Made by a program: the position numbers and the translations under genes. Below are positions 27,597 through 36,295 of a stretch of DNA of 58,026 nt, piece by piece (position 1 is the first letter of the stretch; each line of letters starts with the position of its first letter). The stretch comes from Gammaproteobacteria bacterium (GTDB lineage Bacteria > Pseudomonadota > Gammaproteobacteria > Steroidobacterales > Steroidobacteraceae), in NCBI GenBank assembly GCA_003137095.1, contig PLET01000122.1:4883-62908 (forward strand). The letters run 5' to 3'. The notes beneath the pieces were generated by a model. It was not told the origin of the DNA, ran no database searches, and was given only the letters and a program-made list of their open reading frames with translations.

Positions 27597-28532
27597 ATGC
27601 TGAACTCCCATCCCCCGGCGGACGCGCCGGACGCCGCACCCGTGTGGATCGACCTGTTCGAGCCGACCCCTGAGGAGATCGCGCGCATGGCGGCCGACTT
27701 CGGCATCGCGGTGCCGTCGCGCGCCTCCCTGGAGGAGATCGAAACCTCCAGCCGCCTGCGCGCCGAGGGCGAGGTGCTGTACGTCAGCATGCCGCTCGGG
27801 GTGCACGCGGTCGGGCTCGCCGCCCTGCCGCTGGGATTCATCCTCTCGCCGAAGCTCCTGGTCACCGTGAGATTTTCGCAAATGCAGGCCTTCGAGGCCG
27901 TCGAGGCGCGCGCCCGGCGGGGCCATTGCAGCAGCAGCGCGACCACCTTCGCGGTGATCCTCGACGCCATGGTGGACTACGCCGCGGACGTGCTCGAAAA
28001 ACTCGGCCATGACCTGGCCACCGTGTCCACGCACACCTTCGGCGCCGATGGCGGGCAGGCGCAGCACACGGCGCCCGGCGCCCGTGCCCTGCGGCGCAGC
28101 CTCTCGGCCGTGGGCATCGCCGGCGATCAGTTGTCGCGCCTGCGCCAAAGCCTGCTCGGCATGCAGCGCATCATCGGCTTCGTGCTCGACACCGCACAAT
28201 GGCTGGCGCCGGAATTGAAACCCCGGCTGGCCAGCGCGCGCCAGGACTTGGGCTCGCTGGTGGATTTCGAATCGCATCTGTCCGGCAAGACCCAGTTCCT
28301 GCTCGACGCCATCCTCGGCTTCATCAACACCGAACAGAACGACATCTTCCGCGTGCTCACCATCGTCTCGGTGGTGGGCATTCCGCCGACGCTGATCGCC
28401 AGCTGGTACGGCATGAATTTCCACGGCATGCCGGAATACGGCTGGCGCTACGGCTACCCCTATGTGATCGGATTGATGGCGCTCAGCGTCCTGCTGCCCG
28501 TGATCTGGTTCAAGCGCCGCGGCTGGTGGTGA
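27597..28532 (+). CDS. CorA-family divalent cation transporter
   Basis: This is a pentameric inner-membrane channel for Mg2+ or another divalent metal (some ZntB-like members move Zn2+). The 311-residue protein has a soluble N-terminal domain, a long stalk helix and two C-terminal transmembrane helices. The filter motif YGMN is in SWYGMNFHGMPEYGW after TM1 (VLTIVSVVGIPPTLIA). It starts 9 bases after the regulator remnant and runs into hutG (GTGA overlap or 5-base gap), so it may be co-transcribed with the hut genes without an obvious pathway link. Confidence 0.9.
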   Translation: MLNSHPPADAPDAAPVWIDLFEPTPEEIARMAADFGIAVPSRASLEEIETSSRLRAEGEVLYVSMPLGVHAVGLAALPLGFILSPKLLVTVRFSQMQAFEAVEARARRGHCSSSATTFAVILDAMVDYAADVLEKLGHDLATVSTHTFGADGGQAQHTAPGARALRRSLSAVGIAGDQLSRLRQSLLGMQRIIGFVLDTAQWLAPELKPRLASARQDLGSLVDFESHLSGKTQFLLDAILGFINTEQNDIFRVLTIVSVVGIPPTLIASWYGMNFHGMPEYGWRYGYPYVIGLMALSVLLPVIWFKRRGWW

Positions 28533-28537
28533 GCGCG

Positions 28538-29332
28538 ATGGCGGCGAACCCGGCGCTGTACGAGCTCATCCCCGGCAGCGTGCCGCTGCTCATCAGCTTT
28601 CCGCATTCCGGCACGCATGTGCCCGCCGACCTGGCCGCACGGCTCGAGCCGCGGGCGCTCGATCTGCCCGACACCGATTGGTTCGTGCCCGAGCTCTATG
28701 ATTTTGCCCGCGGGCTCGGCGCCACGCTGCTGCGCGCCTCGCATTCCCGTTATGTGGTCGACCTCAACCGCCCGCCCGACGGCACGCCGCTGTACCCCGG
28801 GCAGCGCGAGACCGCGGTCTGCCCGCTGGAGGCCTTCGATGGCGAGCGCCTGTACCGGCCGGGCGCCGAACCCGGTCCGGCGGAAATTGCGCAGCGGCTG
28901 CGCACCTACTGGCAGCCGTATCACGAGCAGCTCGCCGCCACCGCCGCGGCCCTCGCCTTGCGCCACGGCCGCTGCCTGATCTGGGATGCACACTCGATCC
29001 GCTCGCAGGTGCCCGGTCTGTTCGCCGGCCGGCTGCCCGACCTCAACGTGGGCACGGCCGGCGGCGTCAGCTGCAGCCCCGCCCTGCGGGCGCGGCTCGC
29101 CGCCGTGCTGGCCGCACAATCCCGCTTCAGCTTCGTGCTGGACGGCCGCTTCAAGGGCGGCCATATCACCCGCCACTATGGCCGGCCCGCGGCCCGAATC
29201 GAGGCGGTGCAGCTGGAAATCGCCCAGGCCGCCTATGTGCGCGAGGCGCGGGTTCCGACCTTTGAGGCGATCGCCGCCGCGCCGCTCGGCGCGCAGATCG
29301 AGCAGCTGTTGCAGGCCGCCCTGACAGAGTGA
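28538..29332 (+). CDS. hutG: N-formylglutamate deformylase
   Basis: HutG hydrolyses N-formylglutamate to glutamate and formate, the last step after HutF. The 264-residue protein shows LLISFPHSGTHVP near the start, VVDLNRPPDGTPLYPGQ, IWDAHSIRSQVP with the metal-binding histidine, and FKGGHITRHYGRP. Both ATG 28538 and GTG 28529, which overlaps the corA stop as GTGA, are possible starts. Together with HutH, HutU, HutI and HutF it completes the pathway. Confidence 0.93.
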   Translation: MAANPALYELIPGSVPLLISFPHSGTHVPADLAARLEPRALDLPDTDWFVPELYDFARGLGATLLRASHSRYVVDLNRPPDGTPLYPGQRETAVCPLEAFDGERLYRPGAEPGPAEIAQRLRTYWQPYHEQLAATAAALALRHGRCLIWDAHSIRSQVPGLFAGRLPDLNVGTAGGVSCSPALRARLAAVLAAQSRFSFVLDGRFKGGHITRHYGRPAARIEAVQLEIAQAAYVREARVPTFEAIAAAPLGAQIEQLLQAALTE

Positions 29333-29340
29333 TCGGGCCG

Positions 29341-29365
29341 ATTGATCGCCATCATACCGATCAAT
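29341..29365. promoter_or_regulatory. Perfect inverted repeat before the MarR-GNAT gene
   Basis: ATTGATCG (29341-29348) and CGATCAAT (29358-29365) pair perfectly around 9 bases, about 55 bases before the ATG at 29420. An imperfect dyad GTTG...CAAC (29380-29394) follows. Two-fold sites before MarR genes often mediate autorepression; the assignment is by position only. Confidence 0.45.
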
Positions 29366-29419
29366 TGGTTGCGAGCAATGTTGACTCATGCAACACTGGC
29401 GCATGCCCTCGAGGACCGC

Positions 29420-30340
29420 ATGAGCGCTATTGACGACCTGCGCCGCTTCAACCGTTTCTATACGCGCCAGATCGGTCTGCTGGACGAAACCCTCTCGAAC
29501 AGCCCCTTCTCGCTGCCCGAGGCGCGGGTGATCTATGAACTGGCGACGGGGCAGATCGAAACCGCCGCCGACCTGTCGCGCACCCTGGGGATGGACAAGT
29601 CCCATCTGTCGCGGATTCTGTCGCGCCTGCATTCCCAAGGACTGGTGGCCGTTCAGCCCAGCCCCGAACATGCCAAGCGCCGGCTGCTGTCGCTCACCGA
29701 TGCCGGACGCAACGCCTTCGCCGAGCTCGAGCGCCTCACCATCAGCCAGATGGCCCGGCTGCTCGCGCCCCTCGATCACGCCGCCACCGTGCGGCTGCGC
29801 GCCGCGATGCGGCAGATCCAAACCGTGTTGAGCGACTCACAGCGCACGGCGCCGGCCAATGCCTTCACCCTGCGCGCCCCCGCCGCCGGCGAGCTCGGTT
29901 GGGTGATCCACCGCCAGTCGCGCCTGTATCACCAGGAATTCGGCTGGGACAGTGGCTACGAGACCCTGACCCTGGGCATCGTGGCGCAATTCGTCGCCAG
30001 GTTCGATGCCGCGAAGGAGCAGGCGTGGATCGCCGATCACAACGACATGGTTGCCGGATCGATATTCCTGATGCGCGGCGACGAGCCGCAGACCGGCAGA
30101 CTGCGGCTGCTGTACGTCGAGCCGGGAGCCCGCGGTCTCGGCATCGGCAAGGCGCTGGTGGCGGCCTGCATCGAGCGCGCCCGCAGCGCCGGCTACCAGC
30201 GCCTGACGCTATGGACGCATGACGTGCTGGTGGCGGCGCGCCGCCTGTACGAAGCCGCGGGCTTTCAACTGATGGGTCAGCAACAGCACCGCTCGTTCGG
30301 TCGCGACCTCATGGGCCAGACCTGGTCGCTGCCGCTTTGA
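29420..30340 (+). CDS. MarR-family regulator fused to a GNAT acetyltransferase
   Basis: The 306-residue protein joins an N-terminal MarR winged helix (about 1-145, with ADLSRTLGMDKSHLSRILSRLHSQGLV and a wing with KRRLLSLTDAGR) to a GNAT fold (about 155-300, with the acetyl-CoA loop VEPGARGLGIGKALV and LYEAAGFQL). The combination is a known family; members have been linked to small-molecule acetylation and regulation, but ligand and acceptor are unknown. GAGG at 29411 supports ATG 29420. Its 3' end overlaps the convergent GH31 gene by 32 bases. Confidence 0.88.
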   Translation: MSAIDDLRRFNRFYTRQIGLLDETLSNSPFSLPEARVIYELATGQIETAADLSRTLGMDKSHLSRILSRLHSQGLVAVQPSPEHAKRRLLSLTDAGRNAFAELERLTISQMARLLAPLDHAATVRLRAAMRQIQTVLSDSQRTAPANAFTLRAPAAGELGWVIHRQSRLYHQEFGWDSGYETLTLGIVAQFVARFDAAKEQAWIADHNDMVAGSIFLMRGDEPQTGRLRLLYVEPGARGLGIGKALVAACIERARSAGYQRLTLWTHDVLVAARRLYEAAGFQLMGQQQHRSFGRDLMGQTWSLPL

Positions 30341-33104
30341 ATTCCAGCGGCGCGCCGCTGTAGCGCACGCGGAAGGCCGCGGGCCGCGCCGCATCTGCGT
30401 AGATGCCCGCGGGCCGCGACGGCGAGATCAGCACGATGTTGAAGGTGCGCTGCAGGGGCATGCCCGCATAGGCGCCCTGCCGGGCGCCGATGGTCAGGGT
30501 GTGGCGCGCCTCGTCCCAGCGCAGCGGAATACGCGCGAACTCCCCACGCTCGTAGCCGTAGCCCAGGCCGTCATCCTCGTACAGCTCAAATCGGCCGTCG
30601 GCGCCGGTGTACACCCGCAGGGTGATGGGATCCGCGGGCTTCTCGTCGGTGTACTCGAGAGCAGGTCCCAACGGCACGATCGAGCCGGCCCTCACGTACA
30701 CCGGCAATGAATCGAACGGCGCCGGCGCGGTGAGGTCACCGCCCGCCACGCGCACGCCCGTCCAAAAGTCATACCAGCGGGCGCCGGCCGGCAGATACAC
30801 GCGGCGGCTGCGCGCGCCGAAGCTCGTCACCGGGGCGACCAGCAAGGCCGGCCCGAACAGGTATTCATCCGTCAAGCCGCGCCCGCGGCGGTCGCCCGGA
30901 AAATCCATCACCAGCGGCCGCATCACCGTGGCCCCGTCCTGGGTCACCGCACCGGCCAGTGAATAGATGTACGGCAGCAGCGCGTAGCGCAGCCGGTCGA
31001 ACTTGAGCTCCGACTGGTAGATCGCGCTGTGTTCGTCGCCCAAGTTGTACATTTCGCGAAAGCGCTGCTGCCCATGGACCCGCAGCAGCGGGCAGAAGGT
31101 GCTGAACTGGAACCAGCGGCTGTTGAGCTCGAGCCAGCTCGCCAAATCCGCGGGCGTCGGGTCCACCGCATAGCGCTTCTGCATGAGATAGCCGCCCGTG
31201 TCCGTGGTCCAGTAGGGCAGTCCGGCGATCGAAAAGCTGATGCCCGCGGCGATCTGCTTGCGCAGCGCGCTCCACGTCGAGGTGACATCTCCCGACCAGG
31301 ACAGCGCGCCATAGCGCTGCTCGCCGATGAAGCCCGAGCGCGTCAGCGTGAATACGCGCTGCTGCGGCGCCGCCGCGCGCTGCCCCTCGTACAGCGTACG
31401 CGCCATCATCAGCGCATAGCCGTTCTGCATGCGCGCACCGGAGCCCATGCCGGTGGGGTTCATGTGTCCGGCATAGCTCTCCTGTCCCGGCGGCGACACC
31501 AGTTCCGGCTCGGTGGCATCCATCCACCACGCATCGATGCCCTTGCTGAACAGCGAGTCGCGCACCTGATCCCAGAACATCGCGCGTGCCCCGCTTTGAA
31601 ACGGATCCACGTAAGCGTAGCGGCGGCCGTCGCGCAGCAGCCCCTCCTCGAGGGTGGGTTGGAACAGATACCCGGCCCGGTTCAATGCGTCGAAATGCGC
31701 GGTGCCCTCGTAGAACTTGCCCCAGATGGAAATCATCAGGTGCGCATGCGCCCGATGCACCGCGTCGACCATGGCGACCGGGTCCGGATAGCGCGCGGGG
31801 TCGAAGCCATGCGAACCCCACTCGTTGACCGGCTCGGTCACCCAGTACTGCCAATCCTGCACCATGTTGTCGAGCGGGATGTGGCGGCGTCGAAAGCCGT
31901 CCAGCGCGTCCAGCAGCTGCGCCTGGTTCTGATAACGATCGCGCGACTGCCACAGGCCGAAGGCCCAGCGCGGCAGCATCGCGGCGCGGCCGGTGAGCCT
32001 GCGAAAACCCGCCACCACCGCATCCAGCTCGGGTCCCTGCACGAAATAATAGTCGATGCCGTCGCCCACGTTCGACCACAGCGACAGATCGGGCGGCGTC
32101 CCGGCCGGGGAGTGCGGCGGCTTCCACGACAGGCGCATGACATTGGAGCGCTCCCCGTCGGTCTCGGCGACCAGCGCATGGCTGCCCGCCGTCAGCCGCA
32201 ACTTGATCTGGTCGGTTTCCGGCAGCCAATCCTGGCGCCAATGGTCGAAGATCGGCTGTCCGTCGAGCCACACCTTGAGGCCGCCGTTGTAATACGCCCG
32301 CAGCTGGTACTCGCCGCTCACGGGCGCCGTGATCTTTCCCGCCGTGCGGCTCGGCGGATGCAGGCCGTATTCCGCCACGCTGCCGCCACCGCCCTGCGGC
32401 GCCTCGAAGCCGAAGCCGGGAATGGGTGTGAAATCCCCAAGATCGCCGAAGCGCGTGAACGAGGTGTTGTCCCACAGCAGGCCGTAACCGCGGCTCGACA
32501 CCAAGCAGGGCACGACGATGACGGTATTGCGCTGCCACAGATCGATGTCGTAGCCTGAAAGGTCGACCACGCCGAGCTGCAGCTGACCCAGCCCGTGCAG
32601 CGATTCATCGGCGTGGCCCAGCCACTGCTGGCGCACGTGCGAGGTGCTCTCCCCCAGCACCGTCGCCGGCTCGAGCGAGCGCGCCTTCTCGGCGAGGATC
32701 GGCCGGCCGGCCGCGTTCAGAAAGGTGACGGCACCGGTGGACAGATCCACGCGCGCCGCAAGCTTCGCGGTCGACACCGTGGCCGTGCGCGGCGGCGTGC
32801 CCGGGCCGGTGGTGAGTTTCCAGGCCGGCGGCGCAGCCGACGATGCAGCCGGCGGCAACACAGCAATGCTGGCACGCTCGAAGAAAGCGCGATCCTTGGC
32901 ATAGGCCACGCGGATGATGTCGTCGGCGCGCACCTCGACCTTCAGGAAATGGCCGTCCAGCGACACCACGATGCCATCGGCGGATTTCTCCACCGGCGAA
33001 CCCGCGCCGGCCGCGCCGGCCGCGCCGGCGGCCAACAAGCCGAACAGCGCGATCGCCGCGCAACGCCGGGGTTCGATAGGCCGCGGTTCGAGTGGGAATG
33101 GCAC
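30309..33104 (-). CDS. Glycoside hydrolase family 31 with inserted PA14 domain, exported
   Basis: This is a retaining alpha-glycosidase (alpha-xylosidase or alpha-glucosidase type) with 931 residues. A signal peptide is at about 1-33 (Ala-rich hydrophobic stretch). An N-terminal beta domain is interrupted by a PA14 sugar-binding domain at about 225-345 (GEYQLRAYYNGGLKVWLDGQ), as in xyloglucan alpha-xylosidases. The nucleophile D529 is in WWMDATEPE and the acid/base D606 in SWSGDVTSTW. The PA14 insertion favours an alpha-xylosidase acting on xyloglucan oligosaccharides. It stands alone, without other polysaccharide genes nearby. Confidence 0.92.
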   Translation of the reverse strand: MPFPLEPRPIEPRRCAAIALFGLLAAGAAGAAGAGSPVEKSADGIVVSLDGHFLKVEVRADDIIRVAYAKDRAFFERASIAVLPPAASSAAPPAWKLTTGPGTPPRTATVSTAKLAARVDLSTGAVTFLNAAGRPILAEKARSLEPATVLGESTSHVRQQWLGHADESLHGLGQLQLGVVDLSGYDIDLWQRNTVIVVPCLVSSRGYGLLWDNTSFTRFGDLGDFTPIPGFGFEAPQGGGGSVAEYGLHPPSRTAGKITAPVSGEYQLRAYYNGGLKVWLDGQPIFDHWRQDWLPETDQIKLRLTAGSHALVAETDGERSNVMRLSWKPPHSPAGTPPDLSLWSNVGDGIDYYFVQGPELDAVVAGFRRLTGRAAMLPRWAFGLWQSRDRYQNQAQLLDALDGFRRRHIPLDNMVQDWQYWVTEPVNEWGSHGFDPARYPDPVAMVDAVHRAHAHLMISIWGKFYEGTAHFDALNRAGYLFQPTLEEGLLRDGRRYAYVDPFQSGARAMFWDQVRDSLFSKGIDAWWMDATEPELVSPPGQESYAGHMNPTGMGSGARMQNGYALMMARTLYEGQRAAAPQQRVFTLTRSGFIGEQRYGALSWSGDVTSTWSALRKQIAAGISFSIAGLPYWTTDTGGYLMQKRYAVDPTPADLASWLELNSRWFQFSTFCPLLRVHGQQRFREMYNLGDEHSAIYQSELKFDRLRYALLPYIYSLAGAVTQDGATVMRPLVMDFPGDRRGRGLTDEYLFGPALLVAPVTSFGARSRRVYLPAGARWYDFWTGVRVAGGDLTAPAPFDSLPVYVRAGSIVPLGPALEYTDEKPADPITLRVYTGADGRFELYEDDGLGYGYERGEFARIPLRWDEARHTLTIGARQGAYAGMPLQRTFNIVLISPSRPAGIYADAARPAAFRVRYSGAPLEFKAAATRSGP

Positions 33105-33127
33105 GCTCGATCAGGTTATTCCAGAAT

Positions 33128-33161
33128 CCGGCGCCTCACAATCGCCGGCGCCTCACAATCG
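33128..33161. repeat. Perfect tandem repeat, 2 x 17 bp
   Basis: CCGGCGCCTCACAATCG occurs at 33128-33144 and again at 33145-33161. The repeat lies in the 85-base gap between the divergent GH31 and phosphoesterase genes, where promoters or operators are expected. Confidence 0.9.
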
Positions 33162-33189
33162 TTGCGAAGTGCGCTAACGTAGGCGACCC

Positions 33190-33636
33190 ATGAGCAGCCC
33201 AGGCAGTGTGCGGGTGGGTTTGGTCTCCGACACCCACGGTCTTCTGCGGCCCGAGGCGCGCGCCTTCCTCCTCGGCTGCGACACCATCGTGCACGGCGGC
33301 GATGTGGGGGCGGCCGCCGTGATCGCGGTCCGGGGCAACAACGACACCGGGCCCTGGGCGGCGCGCCTGCGGTCGACGGAGCTGATCCGCGTCGGCAACG
33401 TCTTTCTGTACGTCGTCCACGATATCGACGAACTCGACATCGAACCCGCCGCGGCCGGCGTGCGCATCGTGGTCTTTGGCCATTCGCACCGGCCCAGCAT
33501 CGAGGACCGCGCCGGCATCCTGTACGTCAACCCCGGCAGCTGCGGACCGCGGCGCTTCAAGCTGCCCGTGACGGTCGGGGAGATCACCGTCTCGCCGCAC
33601 GCCGTGCAGGCGCGCATACACCCGCTCATCGACTGA
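33190..33636 (+). CDS. YfcE/MJ0936-type metallophosphoesterase
   Basis: The 148-residue protein has the calcineurin-like metal motifs in order: SDTHG, GGD, GNND, VVHD (an H-D), GHSHRP and a NPGS near the C terminus. Family members hydrolyse phosphodiesters with two metal ions. The spacing between GGD and GNND is only about 10 residues (VGAAAVIAV between), where about 20-25 is usual, so one helix seems to be shortened. It may still fold. The SDR gene begins 10 bases after its stop on the same strand. Confidence 0.85.
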   Translation: MSSPGSVRVGLVSDTHGLLRPEARAFLLGCDTIVHGGDVGAAAVIAVRGNNDTGPWAARLRSTELIRVGNVFLYVVHDIDELDIEPAAAGVRIVVFGHSHRPSIEDRAGILYVNPGSCGPRRFKLPVTVGEITVSPHAVQARIHPLID

Positions 33637-33646
33637 GGAGACGCTC

Positions 33647-34390
33647 ATGAAAACCATTCTGATCACCGGTGCGGGCCGCGGCATCGGCCGTGCGACGGCG
33701 CTGCTCGCCGGCGCCGCCGGCTGGTCCGTCGGTATCAATTTCGTGCGCGACCCCGAGTCCGCCGATGCCACGGCCCACGCCGTGCGGTCGGCCGGCGGTC
33801 GCACGGCCACGCTGCGCGGCGATGTCGCCGTGGAAGCGGACGTCATCGAGGTGTTCGATGCCGCGGTCAATCAGCTCGGCCCCCTGGACGGCGTGGTGAT
33901 CAACGCCGGCATCGTGGCGGCGCCGCAGCCGCTCGCCGACATGAGCGCCGCGCGCATCCGGCAGATGTTCGACGTCAATACCGTGGGCGCGTACCTGTGC
34001 GCGCGCGAGGCCGCCCGCCGCCTGGCGCGCAGCCGCGGCGGCCGCGGCGGCTCGATCGTGATCGTATCGTCGGCGGCCGCGCGCCTCGGCGGACCCGGCG
34101 AATACGTCGATTATGCCGGCTCCAAGGGCGCGCTCGACACCCTGACCATCGGTTTGGCCAAGGAACTCGGCAAGGAGGCGGTGCGAGTCAATGCGGTGCG
34201 CCCCGGGCTGATCGACACCGACATTCACGCGAGCGGCGGTCAGCCCGATCGCGCGCATCGCATCGGCGCCACCACGCCGCTCGGGCGCGCCGGCCGCGCC
34301 GATGAGGTGGCCGAGGCCATTCTCTGGCTGCTCAGCGATGCGGCGTCCTACACCACCGGCGCCCTGATCGACGTCGCCGGCGGCCGCTGA
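33647..34390 (+). CDS. Short-chain dehydrogenase/reductase
   Basis: This 247-residue NAD(P)-dependent oxidoreductase has the Rossmann motif TGAGRGIGRAT, the NAG motif in VINAGIV, the catalytic serine in IVIVSSAAAR and YVDYAGSKGALD (YxxxK). The end DVAGGR is typical of FabG-like members. The GGAG of GAGGAGACG just before ATG 33647 is a good ribosome site. The substrate is not evident, and the neighbouring phosphoesterase gives no clue. Confidence 0.92.
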   Translation: MKTILITGAGRGIGRATALLAGAAGWSVGINFVRDPESADATAHAVRSAGGRTATLRGDVAVEADVIEVFDAAVNQLGPLDGVVINAGIVAAPQPLADMSAARIRQMFDVNTVGAYLCAREAARRLARSRGGRGGSIVIVSSAAARLGGPGEYVDYAGSKGALDTLTIGLAKELGKEAVRVNAVRPGLIDTDIHASGGQPDRAHRIGATTPLGRAGRADEVAEAILWLLSDAASYTTGALIDVAGGR

Positions 34391-34423
34391 GCCGCGGCCG
34401 GGCCGCGTCGGCAAGGGCCGCCG

Positions 34424-35587
34424 TCAGCCGCGCCGCCCGCTTCGTGGGTGCAGCACCCGCCTCAGGCGGCTGTGCACGCCCCGCACCACGCGGCCGGCGA
34501 TCTGCCGCCGCCCCTTGAGTCCCCAGTGGATCCGCAGGAACGCCAGGAAATCCCAGGCAGCCTTCAGGGGGTTGGCGCGCGCGGCATGGCGCACGTAGCC
34601 GCCGAACGGCAGCGCCAACGAACCCAGCGGCGCCGCGTGCACCTGGCGGCCGTCGCGAAGCAGCGTGCGCGACTCGATGCGCTCCACCCAACTCGGGCGG
34701 CGTGCGCCGAGCGACTCGAGTACCGGCGGCGGTACGGCCGCATGGAAATGATCGGTGAGATAGCCAAGCCCCAGACCCAGGCGGTGCGACAGGCGCCAGC
34801 GGCCGGCGAAATCCACGAGCCACGTCCAGTCGATGTGGGCGCCGCGGCTGCGCAGAATCATGGTGGCGTCCGCGATCCAGCGCACCGTCCGCTGCTCGTT
34901 CCAGCGCACGCCTTGGATCACCGTCTGCAAAAGCATGCGGGTCGCGTCGGGCATCCGCAGCTGCTGCCCGAGAAATTCCAAGGGCACGCTATGGCGGCGA
35001 AATTCGGCGTCGGCGCGCGGATCCGCGAACTCCGGCAGCACCCGCCAGTGCAGCTTGAATTCCTGGCCCCCGGGTCCGTGGATGGACAGCGCATGGCGCA
35101 GTCGCAGCACATCGGGATCGGCGTGCTGATCGGACCGCCAACCCCGACCGGAGAGCAAGGCCAGACAGCCCTCGATCTGCGCAGCGGGCACCGCGAAGTC
35201 GATATCCACCACCGGACGCAGCGCCGGCCGCCGATAGTAGGCGGCCGCCAGCGGAATACCCCGCAGCAGAACGACGTCGATGCCCGCGGCGGCGACCTGC
35301 GCCAGCACCGGGCGCAGATCCACGAACAGCGTCTGGATCCTGACCCAATTCATCCGATAGGCACCCTTGAGCCGATCCATCAGCGGATCGGTGCAGGCCC
35401 AGCTCTGCAGATTCTCATAGAGCAGCGGCAGCAGCCCGGCGATCTCGGTGTCGAAGGTTTGCGATTCGTCCAGGCTGTCGCGCCAGGTCGCGAACGCCGC
35501 AATCGATTCATGCCGTTCGCCGAGTGCCGCGGCCAGCACCAGACTCTGCTCGGCGCTCGGCCAGAGTCCCGCGTCGGTGTGCACCAT
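34424..35587 (-). CDS. Nucleotidyltransferase-family protein (PF14907-like)
   Basis: The 387-residue protein fits the uncharacterised nucleotidyltransferase family: VLLRGIPLAAAYYRRP, then PVVDIDFAVPAAQIEGCLALL carries the D-x-D that binds metal in such folds, and HALSIHGPGGQEFKLHWRVLP is the following strand. The C-terminal part (about 240-387) is helical. The start is ATG 35587; a longer frame upstream lacks similarity. Its substrate is unknown. It lies upstream of nothing obvious; GST is 71 bases away. Confidence 0.75.
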   Translation of the reverse strand: MVHTDAGLWPSAEQSLVLAAALGERHESIAAFATWRDSLDESQTFDTEIAGLLPLLYENLQSWACTDPLMDRLKGAYRMNWVRIQTLFVDLRPVLAQVAAAGIDVVLLRGIPLAAAYYRRPALRPVVDIDFAVPAAQIEGCLALLSGRGWRSDQHADPDVLRLRHALSIHGPGGQEFKLHWRVLPEFADPRADAEFRRHSVPLEFLGQQLRMPDATRMLLQTVIQGVRWNEQRTVRWIADATMILRSRGAHIDWTWLVDFAGRWRLSHRLGLGLGYLTDHFHAAVPPPVLESLGARRPSWVERIESRTLLRDGRQVHAAPLGSLALPFGGYVRHAARANPLKAAWDFLAFLRIHWGLKGRRQIAGRVVRGVHSRLRRVLHPRSGRRG

Positions 35588-35658
35588 CGGCCACGTATAG
35601 CATGAGTGCCGCCCGCGGCCCTTGAGACGCGTCTCAATTCGCGAACAGGAACCGCTCT

Positions 35659-36282
35659 CTAGCCGTTCAACGACTTGAGCAATTCGGCGTCGATGTCGGC
35701 CGCCTTTTTCACCGATGGCCGTGCATTCCAGCGATCGATGTAATGGCGGATGGGCGGCACGGCCTCGAGCAGCTTGAATCCCGTCATCCAGGTGAGCGCG
35801 GTGCCCCACAACACATCGACGGCGGTGAAGGAATCACCCAACAGCCAGGGCCCCCTGCTCAGCTGGGCGACCAGCGTGGCCACCGTCGTTTCCAGATCCC
35901 CGTAGGGCATCATGGCCACCGGTCCCGGCTCGCGCTTCAGGGCCTTGTCGATCATGGCCGGCTCGAAGCTGGCCGCGTAGAACACGTACCAGCGCAAATA
36001 CGGTCCGCGCAGCGCATCGCCGATCGCCGGCGTGATGCCGGCTTGCGGGAACAGATCCGCAAGGTAGATGCCGATGGCCACCTGTTCGGTGATGAGCGCA
36101 TCGCCATGCCGGATCGACGGCACCTTGCCCATGGGGTTGACCGCAAGATAGGCGCTCTGGCGCTGCAGCCCGGACTTGATATTGACCACCTGCAGCGAGT
36201 AAGGCGCCTGCAGCTCTTCGAGCAGGATCAGGGTGCCCGCAGAGCGCGTCTGCGGCGAGTGGTACAGTGTGATCGGCTGCAT
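35659..36282 (-). CDS. Glutathione S-transferase
   Basis: The 207-residue protein has the thioredoxin-like N-terminal domain (ITLYHSPQTRSAGTLILLEEL, with the family's Ser/Tyr region at the start and the cis-proline in GKVPSI) and the helical C-terminal domain (SFTAVDVLWGTALTWM). It belongs with the bacterial GSTs of the theta/beta side. It lies 13 bases downstream of the 2Fe-2S subunit gene and could be part of the same transcript. Confidence 0.88.
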   Translation of the reverse strand: MQPITLYHSPQTRSAGTLILLEELQAPYSLQVVNIKSGLQRQSAYLAVNPMGKVPSIRHGDALITEQVAIGIYLADLFPQAGITPAIGDALRGPYLRWYVFYAASFEPAMIDKALKREPGPVAMMPYGDLETTVATLVAQLSRGPWLLGDSFTAVDVLWGTALTWMTGFKLLEAVPPIRHYIDRWNARPSVKKAADIDAELLKSLNG

Positions 36283-36295
36283 CGGAATGCCCCTT

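Noticed and set aside
31029-32558. A 509-codon open frame on the plus strand opposite the GH31 gene
   Set aside because: No domain or ribosome site; GH31 catalytic residues are on the other strand.
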